A stretch of 42,158 nt of DNA from contig CALIAG010000203.1 of the NCBI GenBank assembly GCA_938041325.1, positions 1-42,158 of the forward strand, read 5' to 3'. The notes under the pieces are model-generated. The model searched no databases. It had not been told where the DNA came from and saw nothing but the letters and a program-made list of their open reading frames with translations. This stretch comes from an uncultured Saprospiraceae bacterium (GTDB taxonomy: Bacteria; Bacteroidota; Bacteroidia; Chitinophagales; Saprospiraceae). Positions 24,270 to 33,900 of the stretch are shown here, in pieces. The position numbers and the translations under genes were made by a program. How positions within the stretch are numbered: the first letter of the stretch is position 1; every line of letters begins with the position of its first letter.

Positions 24270-25292
24270 TTATTGTGCAGTGATGAGTTGTGCTCCTGTT
24301 CCAAATGCAGTAGGAAGTTCAATGCCTTCTTTAGTTACTTTGACACCTGTTGCAATATCTTCTTTTAAAAATAATGCACCATCCATATCAACATAGTCCA
24401 AGAGCGGTAACAATTGTCCGATAGCACTTAGTCCTATTGTAGATTCTGTCATGCAGCCAATCATTATTTTCAAATCTAGCGAACGAGCCTCTTCAATCAT
24501 TCTTTTAGCTGGCGTAAGACCACCGCATTTCATCAGTTTGATATTTATACCATGAAATCGATTTACGCACTTTTTAATATCATCAAATTTTTTACAACTT
24601 TCATCTGCAATCAAAGGAAGGGCTGATTTTTTAAAGACTTTTTCCATAGCATCCCAGTCATCTGCAGGAAGAGGTTGTTCAATAAACTCTACGCCCAATT
24701 CTTTCAGTATAAAAGAATTTTCAATGGTTTGTTCAGCCGTCCATGCACAATTGATATCTACCCGAAATTTGGCAGTAGTTTCTTTTCTTAAGATTCGCAG
24801 TGTTTCTAAATCTTTTGGACCACCTAACTTTATTTTATAAACTGGCCAAGGAGTTTCTTGCATTCTCTTTATTAAAATCTCAGGCGCTTCTATACCGAGG
24901 GTATAACTGCTAATAGGCAATGGTTCATTAGGCAAGCCCCAAAGGTCTATCAAACTCTTACCTTTGAGTTTGCCAAATAAATCATTAGCTGCCTCATCCA
25001 ATGCACACATTGCAAAAGGCACATCCTTCAAAAAGACTTGAACTTCTTGCCATAAAATTTTAGGATCGATTAGTTTATGATTTTCGATTAAAGAACGAAT
25101 TGATTCAATAGATTTTTCTAAAGTGTCAATTTCGGTATTTGGATAGTAAGGATTAACCGTTGCTTCGCCAAATCCTGAATGTCCATCTTGTCTTAATTCT
25201 ACAACAATGTTTTTTTGTGAATCAAAAGAACGCCTAGAAATAGCAAAAACATGTTTTAAAGGAAGGTCAAATTTATGAATGAGAAGATCCAT
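24270..25292 (-). CDS. Dipeptide epimerase (L-Ala-D/L-Glu epimerase type, enolase superfamily)
   Basis: All catalytic residues of the muconate-lactonizing/enolase superfamily epimerases are visible in the 340-residue sequence: K153 and K155 in VYKIKLGG, metal ligands D179 (RVDINCAW), E205 (EQPLP) and D230 (IADES), and second-base K252 (INIKLMKCGG). The D302-M-D304 pair in VDMDGALFL is the motif that binds the dipeptide amino group in Ala-Glu epimerases. The reaction turns L-Ala-D-Glu from murein peptides into L-Ala-L-Glu, which peptidases can then hydrolyse; related enzymes take other dipeptides. It lies 10 bp after the LD-carboxypeptidase gene, the enzyme upstream in the same pathway. Confidence 0.93.
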   Translation of the reverse strand: MDLLIHKFDLPLKHVFAISRRSFDSQKNIVVELRQDGHSGFGEATVNPYYPNTEIDTLEKSIESIRSLIENHKLIDPKILWQEVQVFLKDVPFAMCALDEAANDLFGKLKGKSLIDLWGLPNEPLPISSYTLGIEAPEILIKRMQETPWPVYKIKLGGPKDLETLRILRKETTAKFRVDINCAWTAEQTIENSFILKELGVEFIEQPLPADDWDAMEKVFKKSALPLIADESCKKFDDIKKCVNRFHGINIKLMKCGGLTPAKRMIEEARSLDLKIMIGCMTESTIGLSAIGQLLPLLDYVDMDGALFLKEDIATGVKVTKEGIELPTAFGTGAQLITAQ

Positions 25293-25302
25293 TTTTTGAG
25301 AT

Positions 25303-26346
25303 TTAAAGAACAGCTTGTTCGAGTAAAGTCAAGGTTCTTGTTTGAGTATCTAGTGTTGCTTCAACACCAAGAGGAATTGTTGTCATATTGTCTATGTGGC
25401 CAATTGAAAAGCCATAAAGAATAGGAATTGAAAGATGACTAAGCCTATCAGTTATTGTCTCACGCAGTGTCCAGGAATCTTCATCATCTCTTTCACATCC
25501 AAGGAAAATTCCTAATACAATTGCAGCAGCTTTATTCAAATCATAACATTGTAATAGTTGAGTGAGCATTCGATCAACACGGTAAGGAGCTTCTCCTATA
25601 TCTTCCAGAAAAATGATTTTATTTTTTATGGTCATTTCCCACGGTGTTCCAATCATTGACATTACAAGAGATAAATTTCCTCCAGTAAGTTGACCAGTTG
25701 CTCTTCCAGGACGAATCACATACGGCTGAAATACACTTCTTTCATTGTTCTCGTTTATAGGACTATTCTCAATGATAAAATTTTTAGTAGGATTCATGAG
25801 GACAGACTGAACTTGATGAACGGTGTAATCTTCATAATCTGATGCAGCGACGGGTCCATGAAAACAAACCAAACCCGTTTCTTGATTGATTGCAATGAGC
25901 AAAGCTGTTATATCGCTGTAACCAATAATTACTTTAGGATTCTTTTTTATCAAATCGAAATCTATTTTTGGTAAAAGGCGCCCAGATCCATAACCTCCTC
26001 TGATACACCAAATCCCATCCACTTCTGGGTCTGAAAACATATTGTGTAAATCTTCCAATCTTTGAGAATCCGTTCCTGCAAGATAACCTTGCGATTCCTT
26101 CACACTTTTGCCAAGCTTTAATTTAAAGCCCAAGTTTTCCAGATTATTTACAGATTTGTCAAATTTTTTAGCGGTAATCGGGCTACTTGGTGCAATCAGA
26201 CCAAGAGTTTGGCCTTTCTTTAATTTGAGTGCTTTCCTGCTTTTTTTCATGGATAAATCTAAAAAATGATTTGAAATCGTTTCCTTAAGAGGATTTAAAG
26301 CCAATATCCCTAGGCTGGAGCGTTCAATGAATTTCCGTCTTTTCAT
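25303..26346 (-). CDS. LD-carboxypeptidase (LdcA, family S66)
   Basis: The 347-residue protein shows the S66 signature: LGLIAPSSPI, WCIRGGYGSGRLL, nucleophile Ser144 in VIIGYSDITALL, FHGPVAAS, LTGGNLSLVMSMIGTPWE, the Glu in FLEDIGEAPYRVDRML and the His in FSIGHIDNMTTIPLG. These enzymes remove the terminal D-Ala from the L,D-bond of murein tetrapeptides. Residues 1-22 (MKRRKFIERSSLGILALNPL) look like a twin-arginine-type leader, though the hydrophobic stretch is short; most LdcA proteins are cytoplasmic, so its location is uncertain. It opens the five-gene operon, with the epimerase 10 bp downstream. Confidence 0.93.
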   Translation of the reverse strand: MKRRKFIERSSLGILALNPLKETISNHFLDLSMKKSRKALKLKKGQTLGLIAPSSPITAKKFDKSVNNLENLGFKLKLGKSVKESQGYLAGTDSQRLEDLHNMFSDPEVDGIWCIRGGYGSGRLLPKIDFDLIKKNPKVIIGYSDITALLIAINQETGLVCFHGPVAASDYEDYTVHQVQSVLMNPTKNFIIENSPINENNERSVFQPYVIRPGRATGQLTGGNLSLVMSMIGTPWEMTIKNKIIFLEDIGEAPYRVDRMLTQLLQCYDLNKAAAIVLGIFLGCERDDEDSWTLRETITDRLSHLSIPILYGFSIGHIDNMTTIPLGVEATLDTQTRTLTLLEQAVL

Positions 26347-27151
26347 TAAAGTTTAAATATTTGTTCTCAAGTTATCAAATCCTTAAACAAACTAGGGAAG
26401 ATTATAGGAATTCTGATTGATTAACCTAGTAATTAGGAATCAGATTGAAGGAACTTGCTAGTCAAATTGTGATTATTTTTCGGTGAGCCTTACAGTTGGA
26501 TTCCCCTTAAAAACAAGCGCAAAAGCTTAGGACACCTACTTTTTATCTCCTTTTATACAATTAATAGTGATTTTTTGTTAAAAAAGGATTTCGTGACGTA
26601 AAAAAATATTAACTTTAGAGGAGATATTGAATCTATTTCGTTATTAAATTCATTGTCAGACTTATACAATCTTAATACATGCAGATTTAAAATAATTCTG
26701 TAAACTAAAATCTAGCCTCAAGATTGTTATTCTATTCCCAAAAATAGACACTTACTTTAATTAGAAATTTACATAAATTTTCAATTGTCAATATATTTAA
26801 GATATTGATTATCAGAAAATACTACCGATTCTTACAATAGCATTCAGAAAACTACACCCCTAGATCGAAAGGCATTTAGGGTTTTTGAGTGATTTTGTTT
26901 TAGGAAGTAATTAGATTTTAAGCAACGTTTTATTTTCTCTTGCGTTATTAGACTGAAATAACTATTGATGTGACAATTTGTTTTATTTTAATTAAGTCAT
27001 ATTTTTATTTATAAAATCCTGTTTTTAAGCTGTTTACATATATTTTGATGAACGGCATTCAAGGGCAGGACTAAAAACAGTGAAAAAATAAACTTGCTTT
27101 TATGTAAAAAAATAGCGTATTATTGCATTAAAGAGTCACCCTTCGACAATT

Positions 27152-27169
27152 GTGACGTCATAATGTCAC
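27152..27169. promoter_or_regulatory. Candidate operator: inverted repeat GTGAC-N8-GTCAC
   Basis: GTGAC (27152-27156) and GTCAC (27165-27169) form a dyad, with TGACGTCA as an inner palindrome at 27153-27160. GTCACC is repeated at 27135-27140 and 27165-27170. It sits about 35 bp upstream of a possible -33 box, where an activator would bind. The spacing differs from CRP sites (TGTGA-N6-TCACA), so no regulator is named. Confidence 0.4.
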
Positions 27170-27204
27170 CGGTTAATTAAAAATCTCTATCCGCTGTTTA
27201 TATT

Positions 27205-27235
27205 TTTGAATTAACTAGATCTAAACTAAACTTTT
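27205..27235 (+). promoter_or_regulatory. Possible promoter of the PorP/OmpA/adhesin operon
   Basis: TTTG at 27205-27208 and TAAACTTTT at 27227-27235, 18 bp apart, resemble the Bacteroidetes -33/-7 boxes with one extra base in the -7 box. The first gene starts about 100 bp on. Confidence 0.35.
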
Positions 27236-27340
27236 CCTTCTTTTTTCCTGAAACAACTCAACATATGTTTGAGTACTACTAACGTATGGTACTTTTAACC
27301 AATACGGAGTTAGAAAATTTATCATAAAAGATTTCTTTTA

Positions 27341-28420
27341 ATGAAATCTGATAAAACTACTACTATGAATATTTCGAATCTTACAAAACTGATGAAGGCA
27401 ATAACCTTTATTTTTCTGTTTGTTTCTTTTTCCAATTTGAATGCGCAAGATATTCACTTTGCACAATATTGGAATACTCCGCTACACGTAAGCCCTGCTC
27501 TGACAGGTTCTTTCGATGGCGACACTAGATTTCACGGAAGTTTAAGAGATCAGTGGTACCTGGATCAAATAGTCCCTTGGAGAACTGCTCTTGCAGCAGT
27601 TGACACCAAGTTTTATGGTAAAAAGAAATCCACAAGCTTTTTTGCTGCTGGAGCTCTTTTAAACTATGACAAAGCAGGTGATTCAAAAATGGGAACACTG
27701 CAACTTTCCTTAAATGGTTCTTACACCCGTCAAATGGCAAGGAATCATTTTCTTACTATTGGTGTCCAACTTTCAGGAAACCAAAGATCTTTCAAAACGG
27801 ATGATCTTACCTTTGATAATCAATACAAAGGAGATATTCTCGACCCAACATCAGCTTCTGGTGAAAACTTCATCAACAAATCGAAGTTATATGGTGATTT
27901 CTCAGTTGCAGGTAACTATCATTTTCGAAAGAAAAGATCTAGAACAAATCTTAATGTTGGTGTAGGACTTTTTCACATCAACACTCCTAATAAAAGTTTT
28001 TGGGATGAGCAAGGTGTGAATTTGGAGCGAAAATTCAATTGGTATGGAATGGGAGCTATTCAGTTGGCTGACAAAGTTGATTTGCTGGCTCATGTTTTGG
28101 GGCAATACCAAGGCACTCATACTGAACATGTTTTAGGATTGGCAGGAAAGCTACACTTAGATGAAAGAAAGACAAGAGAAAAAGCAGTTTGGCTGGGTTT
28201 GATGTATCGATTCAATGACGGATTCTTTGCAGGTGAGTCTTTAATTCCTAACATAGGATTAAATAACAGAGCTTGGCAATTCGGACTAAGCTATGATATT
28301 ACAATATCTGATGGAACATTATTAAGCGGTGGATTTGGTGGACCAGAGTTCTCCGTTATATATATAATTAAGAAAGCAATAGTTGAAGATTTTTGTCCAA
28401 CGTGCCCTGTGTATTTATAA
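27341..28420 (+). CDS. PorP/SprF family T9SS membrane protein (adhesin partner)
   Basis: The 359-residue frame begins at 27341; ATGs at 27365 and 27392 are also possible, and the last gives the neatest signal peptide (MKAITFIFLFVSFSNLNAQ). The mature N-terminus QDIHFAQYWNTPLHVSPALTG matches the family signature (FSQY...NPA..G), followed by GSLRDQWY; the rest is a predicted outer-membrane barrel ending in an Asp/Gly-rich strand. In Flavobacterium, SprF of this family is required to secrete or hold the SprB adhesin. Here it is followed 35 bp later by a PorE-like OmpA protein and then by an SprB-like adhesin, so a dedicated partner role is likely. It is clearly different from the PorP/SprF protein at 3560. 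Confidence 0.9.
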   Translation: MKSDKTTTMNISNLTKLMKAITFIFLFVSFSNLNAQDIHFAQYWNTPLHVSPALTGSFDGDTRFHGSLRDQWYLDQIVPWRTALAAVDTKFYGKKKSTSFFAAGALLNYDKAGDSKMGTLQLSLNGSYTRQMARNHFLTIGVQLSGNQRSFKTDDLTFDNQYKGDILDPTSASGENFINKSKLYGDFSVAGNYHFRKKRSRTNLNVGVGLFHINTPNKSFWDEQGVNLERKFNWYGMGAIQLADKVDLLAHVLGQYQGTHTEHVLGLAGKLHLDERKTREKAVWLGLMYRFNDGFFAGESLIPNIGLNNRAWQFGLSYDITISDGTLLSGGFGGPEFSVIYIIKKAIVEDFCPTCPVYL

Positions 28421-28455
28421 TAAAGTCACCCTCTACCTAGGTCAAAGCATAAACC

Positions 28456-30924
28456 ATGAAAAAAATATTAACTATAACCTTAAGCCTTGTTTTATTTGTT
28501 GGATTAGTCAACGCGCAATCTCTTAAATCGTGGGAGACTGAAGCACAAAATGCCTATACATCAAAAAACTATGCTAAAGCACTTGCAACTTACCAAGTTA
28601 TACTGGACGATGCCGAAAGGGAAAGTCCTGAAAACTTCTTTAAAGCTGCACAATCTGCAAGACTATTCCGTGTTTATCCATTAGCTGAAAAATATTATCA
28701 GAGATTAGCATACGGAGAGCAAGCTGATGATTTTCCATTAGCTACTTATTGGCTAGCAGATGTCAAAAAGCGTATGGGGAAATATGATGAAGCAAAAACC
28801 GAATATGAGTCTTTCATTTCGAAGTATTCTACTGCTCAACCTGACTACGTTTCAAAAGCACAAAAAGAAATAGCTGATTGTGTTTGGGCAAAAGAAGTAA
28901 TGATGACTCCGGATGATCGTCCTATTATTCAATTAGATCAAGGAATCAATACGACCTTTTCAGAATTTAGCCCTGTTGAACATGATGGCGTATTATATTA
29001 CTCTTCTTTTTATCAAAAAGCAGTTGATCCAGATGAAGTAGTTACTGAAAATATTTTGCCAGTTTCAAGAATATTCAACTCTACAGATAATATGCCTGGA
29101 AAGTTGATTGAAGGAAAAGTCAATGAAGCAGATAAACATACTGCACATTTCACTTTTGCTGAAGAAGGTCAGCGTGTTTATTATACCTCTTGCTCTAACT
29201 TTAATAGTGCAGAAGTTGTTTGTAAAATAATGACACGAGCCAAAAAGGACAATGGCAAATGGACATCTGCAGAAGAATTACCAGATTATATCAATCTTGA
29301 AGGGTACACAACTACACATCCTAATATTGGTGTAGATGAAGATAGTGGACGCGAGTTGCTTTTCTTTTCAAGTAACCGCCCTGAAGGTAAAGGTGGAAAA
29401 GATCTTTGGTGTTCTATTAGAGGCGATGATGGAAAATGGTCAAATCCAATAAACCTACCTGAATTTAATACTGAACAAGACGATATTACTCCATTCTTTC
29501 ATACCGCATCTCAGCAGTTGTATTACAGCTCAAATGGAATGCAAAATATGGGAGGATTTGATGTTTATAAATCTAAAAAAGAAGGTGCTTCAAATTGGAC
29601 AGCACCTGAACATTTAGGGTATCCAATTAATACAAGTTATGATGATTTGTATTTTTCTGTAAATGAGAAAGGAGTTAAAGGATACTTTGCTTCTAATCGA
29701 GTTGGCTCTCTTTGTGCAGATAGCTTAGGTGAGTGCACCTTATGTAATGACATCTATATGGTGGATATGCCAATTGTGATTGATCTATTGGCTACAACGT
29801 TCAACGTTGCAAACGGAGAAGCTTTAAATGGCGTTACAGTTCAATTAATTGAGATTTCAAGTAATGGAGAAATCAAAAAAATCAACTTGGAAGGCAACGA
29901 TTTTTCGTTTCCTCTTGAATTGGAAAAAGAATATATGTTGATCGCTTCTAAAGATGGTGATGTGTTTGATGGTGCAGATTGGATTTCAGATACAATTCGT
30001 TTTGATACGAAAGGCATCACAGAAAGTATGACCATTGAAAAGGAATTAAATCTTACTCCAAGAATAGAATTAGATGTTTACACTTATTATAAATTGTTGG
30101 ACCAGCCAGCTCTTGGTGTCAAAGTAGATGTTGAAAATTTAAAAACTAAAAACATAAATTCTGATATTAAAATGGAATCAAACTTATTCCATTATTCATT
30201 GGATTTTGACACAGACTATAGTATTTCTGGTACCAAAGACCACAGTAATATAAAATCAAATGACCTTGTGTCTACTGACTTTGCAGAAACATCTACGGTA
30301 GGTATTTTTGAACCAACCTTATTGAAAGAGAATCTTTATTTCGAACCTGCATTATATTCCTTCCCTCTTTTGCCTCTTTATTTTGATAACGACGAACCAA
30401 ATAAAAGAACGACAAAAGATATATCTACTATAGATTACAAAGAATCATATGATGCATATTATACAGGTCGTAAACAAGAATTCTTGGACGCATTTAGCAC
30501 TTCTGCTGAAAAACAAAAAGTAGATGTGTTTTTTGAAGAAAAGGTGAAATTCGGTTACCAACGTTTACAAGAATTCTTTGTGGCTTTACAAACAGTTCTT
30601 GAAGCCGATCAAAAAGTTGAAATAACTTTGAAAGGATATGCAAGTCCTCGTGCACGAACAGACTACAATTACCACTTAACGAAAAGAAGAGTAGACGCAG
30701 TCAGGAAATATTTTTCAAGTCAGGTAGGTTTCCAAAAATATCTTGCAAACGGGAACCTAATTATTTCTGAAGAACACCTTGGTGAAACTAAAGCTAAAGG
30801 AGGATCAGATAATTTGAGAGACTTGGTAAATTCTATTTACAGTGTTGAAGCTTCTGAAGAAAGACGTGTAGAGATAATCAGAGTTGAATCCTCTGAAGCT
30901 ATTGATCCTTCTTCTTCTGAATAA
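28456..30924 (+). CDS. PorE-like protein: TPR, beta-propeller (PD40) and C-terminal OmpA domain
   Basis: The 822-residue protein has a signal peptide (MKKILTITLSLVLFVGLVNAQ) and TPR-like helices (residues ~22-135, e.g. AQNAYTSKNYAKALATYQVIL and YWLADVKKRMGKYDEAKTEYE). PD40/WD40-like propeller blades follow (~165-420, e.g. RELLFFSSNRPEGKGGKDLW), then carboxypeptidase-regulatory-like beta modules (~440-600) and an OmpA-like domain near the end (VEITLKGYASPRARTDYNYHLTKRRVDAVRKYF, ~705-740). This order matches PorE of the Porphyromonas T9SS, which links the outer-membrane complex to peptidoglycan. The usual OmpA Asp in the HTD motif is replaced (GYASPR), while the RR pair is kept, so diaminopimelate binding may be altered. 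It is the middle gene of the operon. Confidence 0.88.
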   Translation: MKKILTITLSLVLFVGLVNAQSLKSWETEAQNAYTSKNYAKALATYQVILDDAERESPENFFKAAQSARLFRVYPLAEKYYQRLAYGEQADDFPLATYWLADVKKRMGKYDEAKTEYESFISKYSTAQPDYVSKAQKEIADCVWAKEVMMTPDDRPIIQLDQGINTTFSEFSPVEHDGVLYYSSFYQKAVDPDEVVTENILPVSRIFNSTDNMPGKLIEGKVNEADKHTAHFTFAEEGQRVYYTSCSNFNSAEVVCKIMTRAKKDNGKWTSAEELPDYINLEGYTTTHPNIGVDEDSGRELLFFSSNRPEGKGGKDLWCSIRGDDGKWSNPINLPEFNTEQDDITPFFHTASQQLYYSSNGMQNMGGFDVYKSKKEGASNWTAPEHLGYPINTSYDDLYFSVNEKGVKGYFASNRVGSLCADSLGECTLCNDIYMVDMPIVIDLLATTFNVANGEALNGVTVQLIEISSNGEIKKINLEGNDFSFPLELEKEYMLIASKDGDVFDGADWISDTIRFDTKGITESMTIEKELNLTPRIELDVYTYYKLLDQPALGVKVDVENLKTKNINSDIKMESNLFHYSLDFDTDYSISGTKDHSNIKSNDLVSTDFAETSTVGIFEPTLLKENLYFEPALYSFPLLPLYFDNDEPNKRTTKDISTIDYKESYDAYYTGRKQEFLDAFSTSAEKQKVDVFFEEKVKFGYQRLQEFFVALQTVLEADQKVEITLKGYASPRARTDYNYHLTKRRVDAVRKYFSSQVGFQKYLANGNLIISEEHLGETKAKGGSDNLRDLVNSIYSVEASEERRVEIIRVESSEAIDPSSSE

Positions 30925-30981
30925 AATTGAATTATAATCTTATTAAGCATACTACAATCTTACTTACAAATCGATACCACA

Positions 30982-33900
30982 ATGAATAAATCGATATTGA
31001 CATACATCCTGTTTCTTGCCTTTGGCTTTATTTCTCAATCGGCATTTGCTAACAATGATATTGTTTGCGCTGATGACGATCTGAATTTAAACGTAAGACT
31101 TGATATCAATAATGAGTCCTGTTTGGGAGGAAACGACGGCGCAGCCGCTGCACAACCAGACGGAGGTTTGCCACCGTATACCTATTTATGGAATACAGGT
31201 GCAACCACTCAAATAATAACTGGCTTAGTTGCTGGTCCTTATTCTGTAACTGTTACTGATGCAGCTGGCGCTACCGCTACTGCAAGTGGAATAGTTGAAA
31301 AAGGATATATTATTCACGTTCCAACCAATGCAAACTATGAAACTTGCGATGGTAGTATGGATGCAGAAGCAGCTGTTTTTCCAGAAGGTGGCGTACAGCC
31401 TTATTCCTATTTATGGAATGATCCTGCCGGTCAAACAACTTTCACTGCAACTGGACTTTCTGCAGGAACATACCTAGTAACCGTTACAGACGGAAACGGG
31501 TGTTCTAATGTAGCTAGTGTAACAGTGGAGACTTCTCCGGAAGGAATTTGGATTATGACTTCTTCAACACCAACGACTTGTCACGGTGGAAATGATGGAA
31601 CAGCTCATGTCAGTATTATGACAGGAACAGCTCCGTTCATTACAGTTTGGGATGATCCAGCGATGCAAACGGGTACTGATCCTGTTGGCCTTGCGCCAGG
31701 AACATATGGTGTAACCGTTACTGATGCCAATGGTTGTGAAGCAATTGGAAGTGTAACAATAGGAGAAGCCCCTGAAATGGGCTTTGTTTCTCAAAACTCA
31801 ACACCTGCAGACTGTGGTTCAAATAACGGAACAGCCTCAGTGCAAGTTTTCGGAGGAACTCCAGGCTATACTTATTTATGGAATGATCCTGCTGGTCAAA
31901 CTAGTGCAACTGCTACTGGTCTTGCTGCAGGGACTTATAGTGTTGTTGTTACTGATGCTAATGGTTGTCAAATAAACACCAGTGTTGTTGTAGAACAATC
32001 ATCAGGCAGTATAAATTTGAATATTGACGCCTTGTCAAATGTAACCTGTAATGGAGCCAATGATGGTTCGGCTACAATTGGTGCAAGTGGAGGAACGAGT
32101 CCGTACAGTTTTGTTTGGAATGAAATTCCTGGCTTGTCAGGTGCAACTGCTACTGGCCTCGCTGCTGGTACTTATACTGTTGTGGTTACTGGGACTAATG
32201 GTTGTTCAAATACTATTAGTGTAACGATCACTGAGCCTTCTGCTTTGTCTGCATCATTTACAACAATGAATAGTGTTTGTGGCGCAGCAACGGGTTCTGC
32301 TACTGTTAATGTTTCAGGAGGAACTGCTTCCTATACTTATTTGTGGAGTGATGCTGCTGGACAAACAAGTGCAATGGCAACGGGTTTAGCTGCAGGAGCA
32401 TATAGTGTAACCGTTACAGATGCAAATAACTGCCAATCAATATTTGGTCCAGTAACAATAGGTGATGATTGCGGTCCTGAAGTTGAATGTTCAACACCAG
32501 TTATCAGTAGTCTCGTAGTAATAGAATCTAGTTGTGGGAATTCAAACGGATCCGCAACAATTGAAATGGTAGGAGGAAATAGCAATTATACATTTGCTTG
32601 GACACCAACAGGAGGTTCACAAAACGCAGCGACAGGATTGGCAGCAGGTACTTATACCGTTGTTATTACCGATGTTTCTGATGCTGCTTGTACGATTACT
32701 GAAGTTTTTACAGTAGGAAATGCAGACGGACCAACTCCAGTAATTGTTTCAACTACACCTGCAACTTGTAATGAGTTCAACGGCACAGCAACTTTAGGAC
32801 CTATCGGTCTTCAATTTGCTTGGTGTGATGGGACTGTAGGAAACAATGCAATCAGCTTGCCTGTGGGAGCATGTGCGGTTACCGTAACAGACCCAAATAC
32901 AGGTTGCTTTAATGTAGTGACCGTAAATATTGAAGAATTTATACCATTGACGGCTTCTGCTACAATCAATGCTCAACCAAGCTGCGGCATTGCAGATGGG
33001 GCTGTGAGTATTGTTGTTGAAATGGGAAGTTTTGATTATAGCTATAATTGGAGTGATGGAGGTTCTGGTGTAAGTAGAAATGATCTTGCAGCAGGTACTT
33101 ATACCGTTACTGTTACTGATAATGGACCAACAGGTTGTGTTACAACCACTACATTCACTTTAATTAATGATGGAGTAAGTGGAGCGGAAGTTAACATACA
33201 AAGTGATCCAGTATTGGTTACTTGTATAGGAGATTCAGATGGAAATGTTGAATATGATATTACTTATGCAGCTGGTTTTGTAAACCCACCATCAGTTTTT
33301 ATAACAAATGGAGGAGGGACTGTTTTTGAAAATGGTTCTTTAGCTCCTGGAGAGTATTGCATAAATGTTGTTGATGGTAATGGCTGTTTTGCTGCCTTTA
33401 ATTGTTTCTCTGTTGTAGAACCAGAACAAATAGATTTAGACATTGCAATTCTACCAGCAGGTTGCGATATGGGTGGTACAATCACTATTACAGATGTGAG
33501 AGGTGGAAATGGAGGATATACGTTTGATTGGGGAGACCTTGCAGGATCTGACAACTCAATGGACAGAGCAGGAATAGCAGAAGGGACATACAACCTTACC
33601 GTTACAGATTCAAAAGGATGTTCTGTTTCTGTAAATAACCTTGCAGTAGGAAGGGTTTGTGAACCAACTTGTGATACTCCAGTTATAAGCAGCATTGTAG
33701 TAATTGAATCTACTTGCGGAAATGCTATAGGAAGTGCTACCATACAAATGGTTGGCGGAAATGATAATTATTCGTTTGATTGGTCTCCAGCAGGAGGTTC
33801 GGAAAACGCAGCTACTGGATTAGAAGCAGGTACTTATACTGTAATCATTACAGATTTATCAGATGCTGCTTGTACTATTACTGAAGTATTTACTGTAGGT

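Larger units (their letters stand above)
26347..27340. other. Intergenic region, 994 bp, AT-rich, between divergent operons
   Basis: No open frame of note in either strand. It must hold the promoters of the LdcA operon (left) and the PorP/OmpA/adhesin operon (right). Points seen: a weak hairpin CCCTAGA/TTTAGGG followed by TTTTT (26858-26886); a 9-bp inverted repeat CTGTTTTTA/TAAAAACAG (27019-27027, 27072-27080); the GTGAC-N8-GTCAC element (27152-27169); and a promoter-like pair at 27205-27235. Its length is far above that of other gaps here. Confidence 0.5.

Noticed and set aside
27151-27169. CRP/FNR binding site before the adhesin operon
   Set aside because: The half-sites TGTGA and TCAC are 10 bp apart rather than 6, so it does not match; kept only as an unnamed dyad.
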